DNA from: Synaphobranchus kaupii
Lineage: Eukaryota; Chordata; Actinopteri; Anguilliformes; Synaphobranchidae
Assembly: GCA_029718625.1 (NCBI GenBank)
Contig: CM056376.1
Span: 83,224,541 to 83,288,540, forward strand
DNA length: 64,000 bases
Reading direction: 5' to 3'
The first letter of the stretch is position 1. Every line of letters begins with the position of its first letter. The position numbers and the translations under genes were made by a program. The notes below the pieces were generated by a model that saw only the letters and a list, made by a program, of their open reading frames with translations, made no database searches and was not told the origin of the DNA. This document shows, piece by piece, positions 31,311 to 41,986 of the stretch.

Positions 31311-31375
31311 GGTCTTTGCCACTATGTGAGGAGAAGTTGTTTCGTGTGATAATGAGAAGGACACAATACAGGGTG
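31311..31375 (+). CDS. weak exon candidate
   Basis: Follows a T-rich tract and CAG (31308-31310) and ends at a GTGAGT donor (31376-31381). One frame is open: SLPLCEEKLFRVIMRRTQYR. It would need a phase-2 entry, which does not match the phase-0 end of the candidate exon at 28266-28427, so linkage is doubtful. Confidence 0.2.
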
Positions 31376-31391
31376 GTGAGTGTGCGGAGGT

Positions 31392-31414
31392 CTGTGTGTG
31401 TGTGTGTGTGTGTG
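31392..31414. repeat. GT microsatellite
   Basis: (TG)n of about 11 units. Confidence 0.85.
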
Positions 31415-31621
31415 GTCACACTGCAGGGAGGGTGGTAAACAGTGCAGAACAGGAGGCAGGGAGAAAAAGGAGAGGAGGAAACTCATTAGAAAGAGGACCA
31501 GAGAAACTGTACGTATCTTTCACCTCAGCAGGAAACACAAGTCACCAACTGGAGACATACCAATATGACCAAAGTAAACCCAGACACACACACAGCATGC
31601 ACACACCCACACCCACACCCA

Positions 31622-32422
31622 TCTCCCGTGCTTCCAGCGGCCCAACATTCTCCCGTGCTTCCAGCGGCCCAACATTCTCCCGTGCTTCCAGCGGCCCAAC
31701 ATTCTCCCGTGCTTCCAGCGGCCCAACATTCTCCCGTGCTTCCAGCGGCCCAACATTCTCCCGTGCTTCCAGCGGCCCAACATTCTCCCGTGCTTCCAGC
31801 GGCCCAACATTCTCTCCTGCTTCCAGCGGCCCAACATTCTCCCGTGCTTCCAGCGGCCCAACATTCTCCCGTGCTTCCAGCTGCCCAACATTCTCCCATG
31901 CTTCCAGCGGCCCAACATTCTCCCGTGCTTCCAGCGGCCCAACATTCTCTCCTGCTTCCAGCGGCCCAACATTCTCCCATGCTTCCAGCGGCCCAACATT
32001 CTCCCGTGCTTCCAGCGGCCCAACATTCTCCCGTGCTTCCAGCTGCCCAACATTCTCCCGTGCTTCCAGCGGCCCAACATTCTCCCGTGCTTCCAGCGGC
32101 CCAACATTCTCTCCTGCTTCCAGCGGCCCAACATTCTCCCATGCTTCCAGCGGCCCAACATTCTCCCGTGCTTCCAGCTGCCCAACATTCTCCCATGCTT
32201 CCAGCGGCCCAACATTCTCCCATGCTTCCAGCGGCCCAACATTCTCCCGTGCTTCCAGCGGCCCAACATTCTCCCGTGCTTCCAGCTGCCCAACATTCTC
32301 CCGTGCTTCCAGCTGCCCAACATTCTCCCGTGCTTCCAGCGGCCCAACATTCTCCTGTGCTTCCAGCTGCCCAACATTCTATTGTGCTTCCAGCGGCCCA
32401 ACATTCTTCCGTGCTTCCAGCG
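31622..32422. repeat. 27-bp minisatellite, about 29.7 units
   Basis: Head-to-tail 27-bp units (TCTCCCGTGCTTCCAGCGGC + CCAACAT) with recurrent variants (CCCATG, TCTCCTG, AGCTGCC). Because 27 is a multiple of three and the unit has no stop, at least four of six frames stay open for up to 346 codons (for example 31396-32436 plus and 31520-32431 minus), coding FSRASSGPT- or SPVLPAAQH-type repeats. Openness on both strands is a property of the unit, so I do not call a gene. Ordered recurrence of the variants suggests block duplication. Confidence 0.95.
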
Positions 32423-32429
32423 CGTTTTC

Positions 32430-33563
32430 ACAATAGAGCCTCCCCAAGAAGGAGGTCATATGGAGTCACTTCAACATTCTGCTCCCGCAGTAGAGAGTCT
32501 CCTTTCAGCAGAAGCCACAGGAGTTCACAGTGGCCTGAGGCATGTTTCCTTTGGGCCGGAGGATGAGAGTTTTAGACTTAATCACGCTTGAAAAAGGGCA
32601 AAGGGGAACACAGCATTCCCTCAATCCTTCTATCATTTAATGAGCGCTGAAATGTGCTCAGCAGGGATTGCAGCACAGTACTGCGAGCTGTGGGCCATTT
32701 GCAGGGTCTTTAACAATTCAGTTCTGAACAGTATGTACAGTTACCTGTGGTCACCAGCCTGACCGCCTTAAGGAGGAGAAGGTATGAGAAATGATATTTC
32801 ACGCCCAGGAACAGTACCACTAGCAACCAATTCCAACTGAGGGCCATGAAAGTGTTACTATGAACAGTAGCGGAGAACATCAGTGTTACTCTCTGGAATA
32901 CTGGTATCACCAAGACAGCACAGAGGCCCATTTATAATCATAAAATATAGTACCTAGCCATACACCATGCCCAATTTCCTTCAGCGGCCACACCCAGCAA
33001 CTTTGAATAGTCACGGCCTGTGGTATCCTAACTCCCTACGGTGACTGTGCCCAGTTACCTTAAGTGGTTTCACCTGGACGAGCGGATACTACTGCCGTCT
33101 GTCATCATCATGAACATGACACACAGAAACAGAAAGTGAGATGCCTCCTCCTGTCTGCTCGGAGCTTTGTAACCCCTCCCCGCTATGAATGGTGAGGTGA
33201 TGGTCATCTGGCTAATTCACCTTGGATCACTATGAAAGGACCCCATCTGTTCCACAGGCTGTACCTTGCTGATACCAGGTGCGTTCTTTCTGCCTCACAA
33301 AAATCTGGCTGGTGCAAAGGACTGACACTTTCCTATCTGTCCATCATTAACTTTTTTTTTGTGGAAAAAAAACATTGTAAAAATGTGGTGAGACAAATAA
33401 TTATGGAATTAAATGGTTGTCGTTCCCTGAATGTCATGTAGAAGACAATGATGCATTCAAAATTGGCTTTAAAGTCTCTATTGGTGCTTCCAAAAAAGAA
33501 AGCCTTAAAAACTCTCTTGTGTAGAACATCAATTTTCTCTTCCAACGACATTCCCATTGATTC
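32430..33563. other. non-coding stretch, nothing recognised
   Basis: No exon or repeat recognised. Confidence 0.4.
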
Positions 33564-33565
33564 TA

Positions 33566-34108
33566 CACTGCCCGGCCAAAAAAAAAGTCGCACACTCTAA
33601 TATTTCGTTGGACCGCCTTTAGCTTTGATTACGGCGCGCATTTGTTGTGGCATTGTTTCGACAACCTTATGCAATGCCACAACATTTATTTCCATCCAGA
33701 GTAGCATAGGTTTTTGGCTGAGATCTTGTAATGACGACGGGAGAGTCGAACCACTCCGTAAAGTGTTCTCCAGCACATCCCAAAGACTTTCAATGGGGTT
33801 AAAGTCAGGAATCTGGTGGCTAATTCATGTGTGAAAATGATTCCTCATGCTCCCTGAACCACTCTTTCACAATTTGAGCCCGATGAATCTTGGCATTGTC
33901 ATCCTGGCATATGCCCATTGATGGGATAACCTGGTCATTCAGTACATTCAGGTACTTCGCTGACTTCATTTTATTGCTGCATAATGTTGCTGAGCCTAGA
34001 CCTGACCAACTGAAGCAACCCCAGATCATAACACTGCCTCCAGAGGCTTGTACAGTGGGCACTATGCATGACGGGTGCAATGGCGACTTTTTTTTTGGCC
34101 GGGCAGTG
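33566..34108 (-). mobile_element. Tc1-like transposon, internal-deletion derivative (543 bp)
   Basis: Perfect 26-bp terminal inverted repeats, beginning CACTGCCCGGCC with a run of nine A (33566-33591, complement 34083-34108), flanked by TA (33564-33565, 34109-34110). The interior is the middle and C-terminal coding portion of a Tc1-like transposase on the minus strand with the N-terminal part deleted. Perfect repeats suggest recent movement. Confidence 0.9.
33820..34080 (-). pseudogene. Tc1-like transposase fragment
   Basis: The minus strand reads [20 protein letters not shown], then GLGSATLC and [20 protein letters not shown] with [11 protein letters not shown]. These are the Tc1 DDE-domain blocks GGGSVMVWGCF and the second-aspartate block (QHDNAPxH). 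Upstream DNA-binding domain and first aspartate are missing and a deletion lies within the block before QDDN. The downstream part (33600-33815) is further decayed coding sequence. Confidence 0.82.
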
Positions 34109-34111
34109 TAT

Positions 34112-37100
34112 TTAAAGTTTGCTACACCATGAGCACAAGGGAGTCTTTGCTTAGTCCTGAAGATAAATAATAGCTGGACACACAAAGGCATGTATTTATA
34201 CAATAACTGGATACACAAAGGCATGTATTTATACATGCTTCGCTATGTCACACAGCCTGGAGGAGAAAGACCATAAAAATCTCCTGAAACTACACACAGA
34301 TTTCCTTTTCTGGTCCAGTTTCTTGGCTCTTCTGCATCAGTGACCAGGTGAACATAACCCAATTCCTACACAATCAACTAGCGCCTCTCACATCCACCAT
34401 GAATGACAATATAAAAACACAGGAACTGGAATGCCCCCCCATTTCAATTCCTTCACTCTGGTTTTAATGAAATAGAGGCCCCATTAAAAGATAATAACAG
34501 GAACAAACTGGCTTTAAGTAATACGCTTACATTCATTTTGCGAAGTCATCCCATACCCAATGAGTCATGGAACGGCTTACACTTGACAACTTTTCAATTA
34601 ATTTTGACCTTGAAACTAAATAAAACGGTTGCATCAAGAAACTGTAAAAAAAAAAAAAAAAAAAACTAAAGTTGACAGATTGTTCTCCCAAGTCTGAAGG
34701 TGACTGGCTTTGTGAGGCGCCTCACTAGCTTTATTACCACCTTTGCTATACTTGTGTTTGAGAATTTACAACAAGCCCTGTATTTCAGAATCCAAAACGT
34801 GGCTCTGTAACCACAGCGGTGGCTGTGTTGTGAAGCACGTATGTAAAATCAGGCTGTCACGTATAGCGATGCACAACCTGCTTTTTTCTGTCCAAAAAAA
34901 CTTACATTTGAAGCATATCCAATGCCAGTTTCTCCCCTTTTCTGGTTGCATTCCATCTTTGAGCGATCTCCTGACTTTGTGATTCCTGGGTGGATGGCAT
35001 GTAAAAAGGTCACTGCGTGAGGAGCTGTACTGCACGTCTGCTGGAATGCGGGTTGTTTCTTCATCCTGCCACGGTTCAATCAATCTTTCATCCTGGTTCC
35101 TAAACAGATCGGTAGAGCAAGCGAACACCACACTCCAATTCTAAAGAGGTATTCAGAGACTGTTTCAACACTGCAGGGCAAGAGGAACACACAAGTCTTT
35201 TCCAACTCAGTACTATTGCATGGTGACTCATCCTGAATCACTCTTATCTCTGTCTGATCATACACACAAACGCACATTTGCCCTTAACATTGACTCCAAA
35301 TTAAATGTAAGAGTTTGTTTTTTCTCTATACAGTGGAGTTTGTTGAGTTCATCGTCAACATTAATTTGCTAAACAATGCTTGTGAAGAAAAAAGCGAGAC
35401 CTGTCCTTAACCCTATCACCAGGGTCACTGATTTTTACAAAGCAGATTTCTCACTTGAATTTCAGTCATCCTTCTTTGTATAGCCTTCTTTGTGTTAGAC
35501 AATTACCACATTACACCATCCACGTGGATAATTCAATTGGCACTTAATGATGATTGACCGCAATGTTCCCACACTGTCATGTACTGTATTATTAGAACCA
35601 AAGACATGTGGCTGTAGCACATGTTTATAGGGTCCTTTTAATCTTTGGGAAGTACCTACACGCAAAAAGTCCAGTTATATCACCTGTACAAAAAAATTAT
35701 AAATACACAGCTATTGATAATAATGAAATGGCTGCAGCAGGGGTATGGTAAATGTAGATTAAAATAGATTCAATTAAATTTAAATGTAAGGTTTAAACTT
35801 TGTGGTTGAACTGCCTTGCTTGAAAATGCTTTGTGTAAACTTGTTCACTTGTCCATATGAAGAGGCGCATCTTTCTGAATGGAAGGACTTGATAGTAATG
35901 GACAAGTATTGTTACATTTGCAATATTTGGAAAGATTTTCTTGCCTCTGTCCCAGTCTTCAGTTTATATCCCTGTGGGTCACATGCTTAGGACTAAATAT
36001 TAACTATCCCTTAACATTAAGTAACCCTCCACCCAGTATTTCCACTTTTTGGTTTATGTGATTGCACACTCCAGTGAGAAAGATAGAGTTTTAGACTCGC
36101 TACAGAAAAAAAATATTCAAATTAATTTGCTGGTTACTTTCACTGTATTCAAGTGCTCTTCTTGAATTCTTCTCACAAATACACACTGGTAAACATCTTA
36201 ACATTTCAGTGGAGGTCAGCTACAGTTCAAGCACACTCTTTCTTCTGAGAAATCATCTCTCTTAAGATATAATGTTATGTGGGGGATTCATCACAAAAGT
36301 ATTCATGCTCCAATGATGGCAGCAATAAGAAAACAACGATTAAAGCACAGCGGAGTTCACATACCCATACAACACAATACGTTCTCATTTTATTATACTG
36401 CTTAAAGAAGTCTCTGCACATTAAAGAACATGACAATAGTGCACTGTAAACTATGTGTGTTTTAAAGTTTTACAGTTTCCTGTGTGGCAGTTGGTCACAG
36501 TACCCTTACAAAGCCGGAAGTAGTGGCAAACTAAAAATGTTGCCAGAAGTGAATGGCAGTTCCCACAAAGCTAATTTGCATGTGAAAATATGAGCTTGCC
36601 GCAAACCTGTGGCAACTATGCCAAAGGTTTGCCGTAAAGTTTCTGGACGGTCTATATTTTTGTAGGGGTAAAGACCATCTCACAGTACTTCAAGCAAAGC
36701 TTTTTTTATTTTGACCTTTGTGTGCCTTTCCTCAGAAATAAAAAGAAAGGATAATTTACGTGAAGAGATTTCCAGTGATGGTACACGAGGTAGAAATTAA
36801 GAACAGTCCTCGTTCTGGTGTTATAAAGATACAGCCACAAAGGAAGAGCAAAAATCCTGTTATTCTGAAAGTATGCCCTTCCCTTGTCAACTGTAATCAG
36901 CAAGGAACTTCACCTCATCCAGAGGCGAAAAATTCTATTTTTGTTTTTTTTAAAAACTTTACAGAAAGAAAATAAAGAAGCTTTGACAGTAATGATAACT
37001 GATACATAGAAAATATTCCATTCATAAAACCCTCTAGCAGAACGAATTGCATTTACATAAAGTTTTCAGATTGTCAGTAAACATTCAAGCCACAGCTCTC

Positions 37101-37138
37101 AACATCCCTTAGGAAGGTGCCCGGTTCTACGGTTTAAC
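34112..37138. other. non-coding stretch with poly-A tract
   Basis: Long region without supported gene. It holds A20 at 34646-34665. Open frames 34766-35131 (minus) and others lack domains. Sequence near 36480-36660 repeats related phrases about TTTGCC/GGCAA but I could not define a repeat. Confidence 0.4.
34646..34665. repeat. poly-A tract (A20)
   Basis: Twenty consecutive A. It could be the tail of an old plus-strand retroposed sequence; no recognisable element lies immediately upstream. Confidence 0.85.
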
Positions 37139-37167
37139 GGAAAACATTCTGCATTCAAGCGCCGCGG

Positions 37168-37178
37168 TGGTGCAGCGG
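37168..37178 (+). promoter_or_regulatory. SINE pol III A box
   Basis: TGGTGCAGCGG, fits the tRNA A-box consensus TRGYNNARNGG with one deviation. Confidence 0.65.
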
Positions 37179-37224
37179 GCTAAGGCGCAGACTTTGTCCG
37201 TGCGGTTGCGCCCCGAGGATCGGG

Positions 37225-37235
37225 GGCTCGATCCC
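37225..37235 (+). promoter_or_regulatory. SINE pol III B box
   Basis: GGCTCGATCCC against the consensus GGTTCGANTCC, 47 bases after the A box. Confidence 0.7.
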
Positions 37236-37561
37236 CGGTCCTGCCAGATCCAAGCATGGCCGATGCCCTGTGGGAGTGCCAATTGGCGGCTGCTCCCGGG
37301 TGGGGGGAGGGGCTCGGAGAGAATCGCTGTGCACAGAACGGCCCTGGGCGAGTTGGAATCACGGTCAGGAGCTTGAGGAGTCACGCCCTGTAGAGGATGT
37401 GGCGCCCTCCTTCCCACTACCGGCTGACAGGGTTGTGCAGCGGTGATTCTCTAGCGGTTGCTACACAGGGGGAATTCAATTTGAATAGGGGTTCAATTGG
37501 CTACCAGATTGGGAGAAAAAAAATCAGAAACAAATTTTTGTAGAAAACATTCTGCATTCAT

Positions 37562-38940
37562 TCATACTGTAGATGGAGGGTATATGGCTGACTACATTGA
37601 GTTAGGAGTCAGTGAGGTGAAGAGAGAAGCCTCCTGAAGTAATTTACACATACAGCAACGTATCTGTAACATCTCAAAAATCTTTGATGGATTTTTGAAT
37701 TGATATCAATGAGGGAAAAACTTAATGATAGAAGTGATACCGCAAAGAAGCATCCCCTTAATCAAGTGCTGCCATTGGGATAAAATACTTGTTAATCCTG
37801 CTGATATCGAAATACACTCTGATGGACTGGACTATCTGGCACTCCCTTTAACAAGGTCATTTATCTGAATAAAAGCTGCACGAGCAATTGCAGCCTGGAT
37901 CCTGAATCAGTAGCTGGCACAGAACGCGCCATCTTTGGAGCAGCTAATGATCTATTGATCTATAGGTGATTGCTGACCCGGGATACTCTGTTCTGGTTTG
38001 ATGGACTGAAGCTGTGGTAACAGATGGCGCCGGTTCACAGAATTGAGGTTTCTGTTAGGCTGAGCTTTCCCATCATGCTGACTGATTACAGACAGCCAGC
38101 TGACAAGAACAGTCGCGGTTTCTCAACTTTCCTGTGATGCTCTAGCATCGAAATAGAATTGCTGCCGATGTGGGATGAAGACTTTGACAGTGCACTGTAC
38201 ACATCGGCTTGGCTTGTGCACATGTTCTCTGTTTTAACTGAAGCACACAAATTTGGTTAGAATCACTGCATGAAAAAACCCATTTATGAGGCGGACACTA
38301 CGGTGCGCAAATGAGAGTCTGGCCATTCGCGGATGCGCATGTCTGCCATCGGAAATTGACATAATCTCGTGCACGGAGGCATTTTTTTCCAGAAACTTGC
38401 CATAATTGACCAGATATGGCAGTCCACTTCTCCTAATCGGGAATTTTAGAGTCCAGAAATTCCCCATCACAGACATGGCTCGGGAGTGTGCAGAAGTTTC
38501 TGGAAATATGTGTGTCAACACAGGAAACTACCGCTCACGACTGACACACGGCAAATTTCACGGAAATTTAACTGGTCGGATATCTGCCAAACACTCCTTT
38601 GTTCATGTAGTGAATGGGAGCAGCTTTTGCTTTCAGCATCAGGACCACCATGCAAAATTACCACGTGCCCTTGAATGACTAAGTGCCTTTGGTTGAATCC
38701 TTGCATCTGGTGAAAAAATGTTAAGGTTAGGGCACCACTCTTTTTCTTGGTATTGATAGGCCCCACATTGTAAGATCAAACCCTGAGTGTGCTAGTGCTG
38801 ACTGGTCGGTAGCCCCACAAGGAAATGCATAATTGACAGTAGCATCACCCAAAGTAAGGAAGAGTTCAGTCAGCAGGTATCTATGTCTAATTGCACTGTA
38901 GTGACTCCTGCTGGTTGTTTGGATGCCTGCAAGCCCCTCT
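37562..38940. other. non-coding stretch, part CNE-like
   Basis: About 37790-38200 is unique, continuous and has clustered core words like GCAATTGCAGCC and TCATTTATCTGAATAAAAG; it could be a conserved non-coding element. Around 38385-38505, TTCCAGAAACTTGC and CAGAAGTTTCTGGAA form a loose inverted pair, perhaps a decayed MITE. Confidence 0.3.
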
Positions 38941-38945
38941 GTTAA

Positions 38946-39211
38946 GATGGGCCTCGTTTCACAGAAGCGATTTGCGAGGATTTTCACTTACAGATCGCAA
39001 TATTTTGTCAAAACGTGTTTCATGAAAATGGATCGCTTGCAAATCACAAATAAAAGTGTGGTGACTACAGGCCTCTCGCACATCCAATTATTTCTTTGAA
39101 AGTATGCCGTTTCTTTGATTGTGCCAAGATGGAGGCACACTCCAAAACGCATTTTGACAAGATATTGTGATCTGCGAGTGAAAATCCTCGCATTGCGAAA
39201 CGAGCCCGTCT
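38946..39211. mobile_element. snapback MITE with about 70-bp inverted ends
   Basis: Left part (GATGGGCCTCGTTTC...GCGAGGATTTTCACT) and right part (AGTGAAAATCCTCGC...GAAACGAGCCCGTC) are inverted copies of one another over about 70 bp with small differences, and the match extends inward (GATCGCAATATTTTGTCAAAA / TTTTGACAAGATATTGTGATC). I could not fix a target duplication, so the class is open. Confidence 0.7.
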
Positions 39212-39214
39212 TGT

Positions 39215-40980
39215 AAGCTGTGGCACGATAAGAAGTGGTGCTTGGCATTACGTGCTTTGGAGGGGAGCACGTGTTTGTCTGCACTCTCCCGGAGGTTCCA
39301 GAAATTAGTTCTGATATTGATATGCAGATGGGCATTCCAAATTGGACAGAAGTGAGGGAAAAGCTTAATAAAAATAGAAAAAAAGATTGAGCCTTTCCAA
39401 ATTCGCAAAATAGTAAATTAAGCTCTACTTTCATTTCCCTGGCTTAATTGGGTAATATATTAAGGGAACAATGCATTGACTTCATCACAGCCAATGTATT
39501 TCTTGCCTGAGTGTTCAGAGATCCCCTTTCAAGTCTTTAACAGTAGCCTTATTCCCATTAGGATGTCACAGCAAATTTGCTTTGAAGCGTAATACAATAG
39601 CTTTTACTTGCTTGCAAAACAGCCACTAAAGCGTGTTTCCAAACTGCTTTTGGGCTTGAAATAAAGTATCAAATGATGTGCCAATTGATCTAGTGTATAC
39701 CAGGGCATGGTGCTTTTCTGCTAAGGTCTAGCATAATGCTAATTTCCATTAAGGACATTGCACAAAGCTGAGAATCAACAATAAAGGTGCATGCCCTTGA
39801 GAATGGTCATCAGTGGTCCCTCAACAATGGAACAATGGCGCCCCGTCATCACGATCCCTTCTACGAGCCATCATTGTTTGGTTGGATATTATTCATACAA
39901 CAAGATGACCTGCATTGATCTAGGTCACCTTCTAGGATCAATTGCATTATTTTGTGAAAAATAAAAGTCGCTGCCTGTAGTTTTGAATCATGTGGACATA
40001 GTGGACTGTGTGGATATTTTTCTCATGCATTTGCCATACCTCTCCTTGTTGGCCCAAGTTAGGAAGCAGGTGATAGAGGCTTAGTAGTATAATGTTTCAG
40101 TTTGCCCTGTCATTTGAGGTGCATGTTCACAATGCTGATTGTCTTGTAAACTTGAGTGCCATTGTCAGTACTGTATGCGGTACTGTATCCTTTCCTTCCT
40201 GCTCTCAGGCTAATAAGCGTGATATGATATGTACAGCAGGGATCACTGGTGGCATTATTTGGTCATAAAATAGGCGAACGTTAAGTAACATTTACAGTCT
40301 TGACAACTGAATGAACGGTGACATGAGAGAGAACCGCTCTTACTGATAGTTAGCTAACTGGCCAACAAACTTAAAACATTGGTTAATTTTTTTCCCCTTA
40401 ACCTCTAAGGGAAATATGAGACGTGCATTCCTGAATGTAACCACAATATTGATTCCACAAATAAACATATTAAACGAAACATGGGACCAGACCCAAGCCC
40501 TGAGTTTCTGTTCTCTACTTTACCTGTAGGTCTATGAGAAATACACTTACCACCTAAGGTTAGAAGTTTTGAATACAGTCACTAAAGCAACAAACAAATT
40601 TATAAAACAGGCTTTAAATTTCTTTGTACTGATGTTAAAACTAGCTAACTAGCTGTAACAACTGAAAGTTGAAAGTTTTGAAAACGGCCTGCATACCTTG
40701 AAAATGTCTAATATTTCCTTTGACTTTGTTTATCCTTACAAAATGATGTTTTGACAACCAGATTTGATACAGGTATCTATGACTGGGTACTTTTAAACAT
40801 GCAAATTACTGGATTATTATTAGGTGCGAGCGTGTATGTCTGATAGAGGAAGGAAGAATTTCAACTGACTGCTCCACCATCACTTTGAAATGATTTAGCT
40901 CAATGTAACATTATATTGACATAAATAAGTACATATTTCACGAATATTTTTCCTAAATATTGTACTGCTTTACGCACTGA
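39215..40980. other. non-coding stretch, nothing recognised
   Basis: No supported exon or repeat. Repeated CTAGCTAACTAGCTG wording at about 40645 is a teleost-common simple motif. Confidence 0.4.
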
Positions 40981-40984
40981 TGTA

Positions 40985-41195
40985 CCCAGCGTTGGGAGGA
41001 CTACTTGGAAAATGTAATCTAGTAGTGATTATAACATGACTAAAAATGTAAATAGTAACATAAACTTTTGGATTACTCAAAAGGTGTAATGTAATCTGTT
41101 TACATTTGGATTACTTCCAATTTCATTTGCCAAGTATATTCTAGAATAAAATACATTAGTTTTCAAGGTTCTGACAAGATTTTGGTTTGTTTTTT
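40985..41195. repeat. dispersed repeat fragment (GCGTTGGGAGGACTACTTGG... type)
   Basis: Begins CCCAGCGTTGGG and continues with AATGTAATC / GGATTACT repeated phrases; resembles a fish dispersed element of the 'CAGTGTTGGGGAGTAACT' kind, strongly diverged. Class and ends unsure. Confidence 0.35.
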
Positions 41196-41983
41196 TCTTT
41201 GTGTATACAAAGTTTTTTCCCGCCAATTATTACTACATTATTACTACAACTGTGCCACAGTTTAATTTAACCTGGACACACTGTTTCAGAAAATGCAATA
41301 TTATATTTGGGCTTATTTTTCAAATAATATAATTTTTTTCAGTACGGTACAGTAGATACACAATCTTTTCCTCATCTCCAAGAAACTCAAACCTGTCAAT
41401 TACAGCGAAGACTAATGCCGACTAGTGGCTCTGGGCTAATCAATAGACAATAGTCACAGAGACAAGAACCGTGTTTAAATGAAACCCAGGTGAGTCTGCA
41501 GCTAAATAAAGACTGAACCACTTCCCCTGGGGCCTTCTCCTCTGTCTCATCCATCATTCTTGGCCTGTACGGGCCCTCGCCAGCCTGCCGCTGTATGTCT
41601 TGGAATACGGGTGGCTATTGCACTACAACGACTGCAGAAGCATTGTTTAACATATTTCTGTGGCTTGCCCGATATACTGTAAGCCACCTGGCTCAAAGGA
41701 AATGCTCAGATTTGAACCCACACACCCCCCGAGTCCTGTGAACTAGCTGCTCCACTCCATTAGAGCTTAATGAAATGTAAGATAAACCATTGGCAACGAT
41801 AACCATTATTTGCATTATATCCATTGCCGTTAATGGGTACAACCATTCTAATAACTGATGAGCATGGTTGTACAGCTCAGGGGCATATAAAAGGATGTGG
41901 GCCACAGGATAATCAGCAGTAAAGAGCCAACGACACAGCCTTCCTGTGAAGAATGGCACAGGTCTCCAGGCCTGTTATGCAAC
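41196..41983. other. non-coding stretch, nothing recognised
   Basis: No exon or repeat recognised. Confidence 0.4.
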
Positions 41984-41986
41984 ACT

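Larger units (their letters stand above)
37158..37542 (+). mobile_element. tRNA-derived SINE, family S copy 2
   Basis: Head contains A box TGGTGCAGCGG (37168-37178) and B box GGCTCGATCCC (37225-37235), so it is transcribable in principle by RNA polymerase III. Body and 3' end (CAATTGGCTACC, GGGAGAAAAA) match copy 1 on the opposite strand at 30063-30464. A perfect 18-bp target duplication GAAAACATTCTGCATTCA flanks it (37140-37157, 37543-37560), the length expected of LINE-mediated insertion. Confidence 0.92.

Noticed and set aside
31396..32566. Frames of 346 and 333 codons (plus) and 303 and 232 codons (minus)
   Set aside because: All are produced by one stop-free 27-bp tandem unit; openness on both strands shows it is periodicity, not coding selection.
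37160..37240. Possible tRNA gene
   Set aside because: A and B boxes belong to the head of a 385-bp SINE with an 18-bp target duplication; the cloverleaf is not intact.
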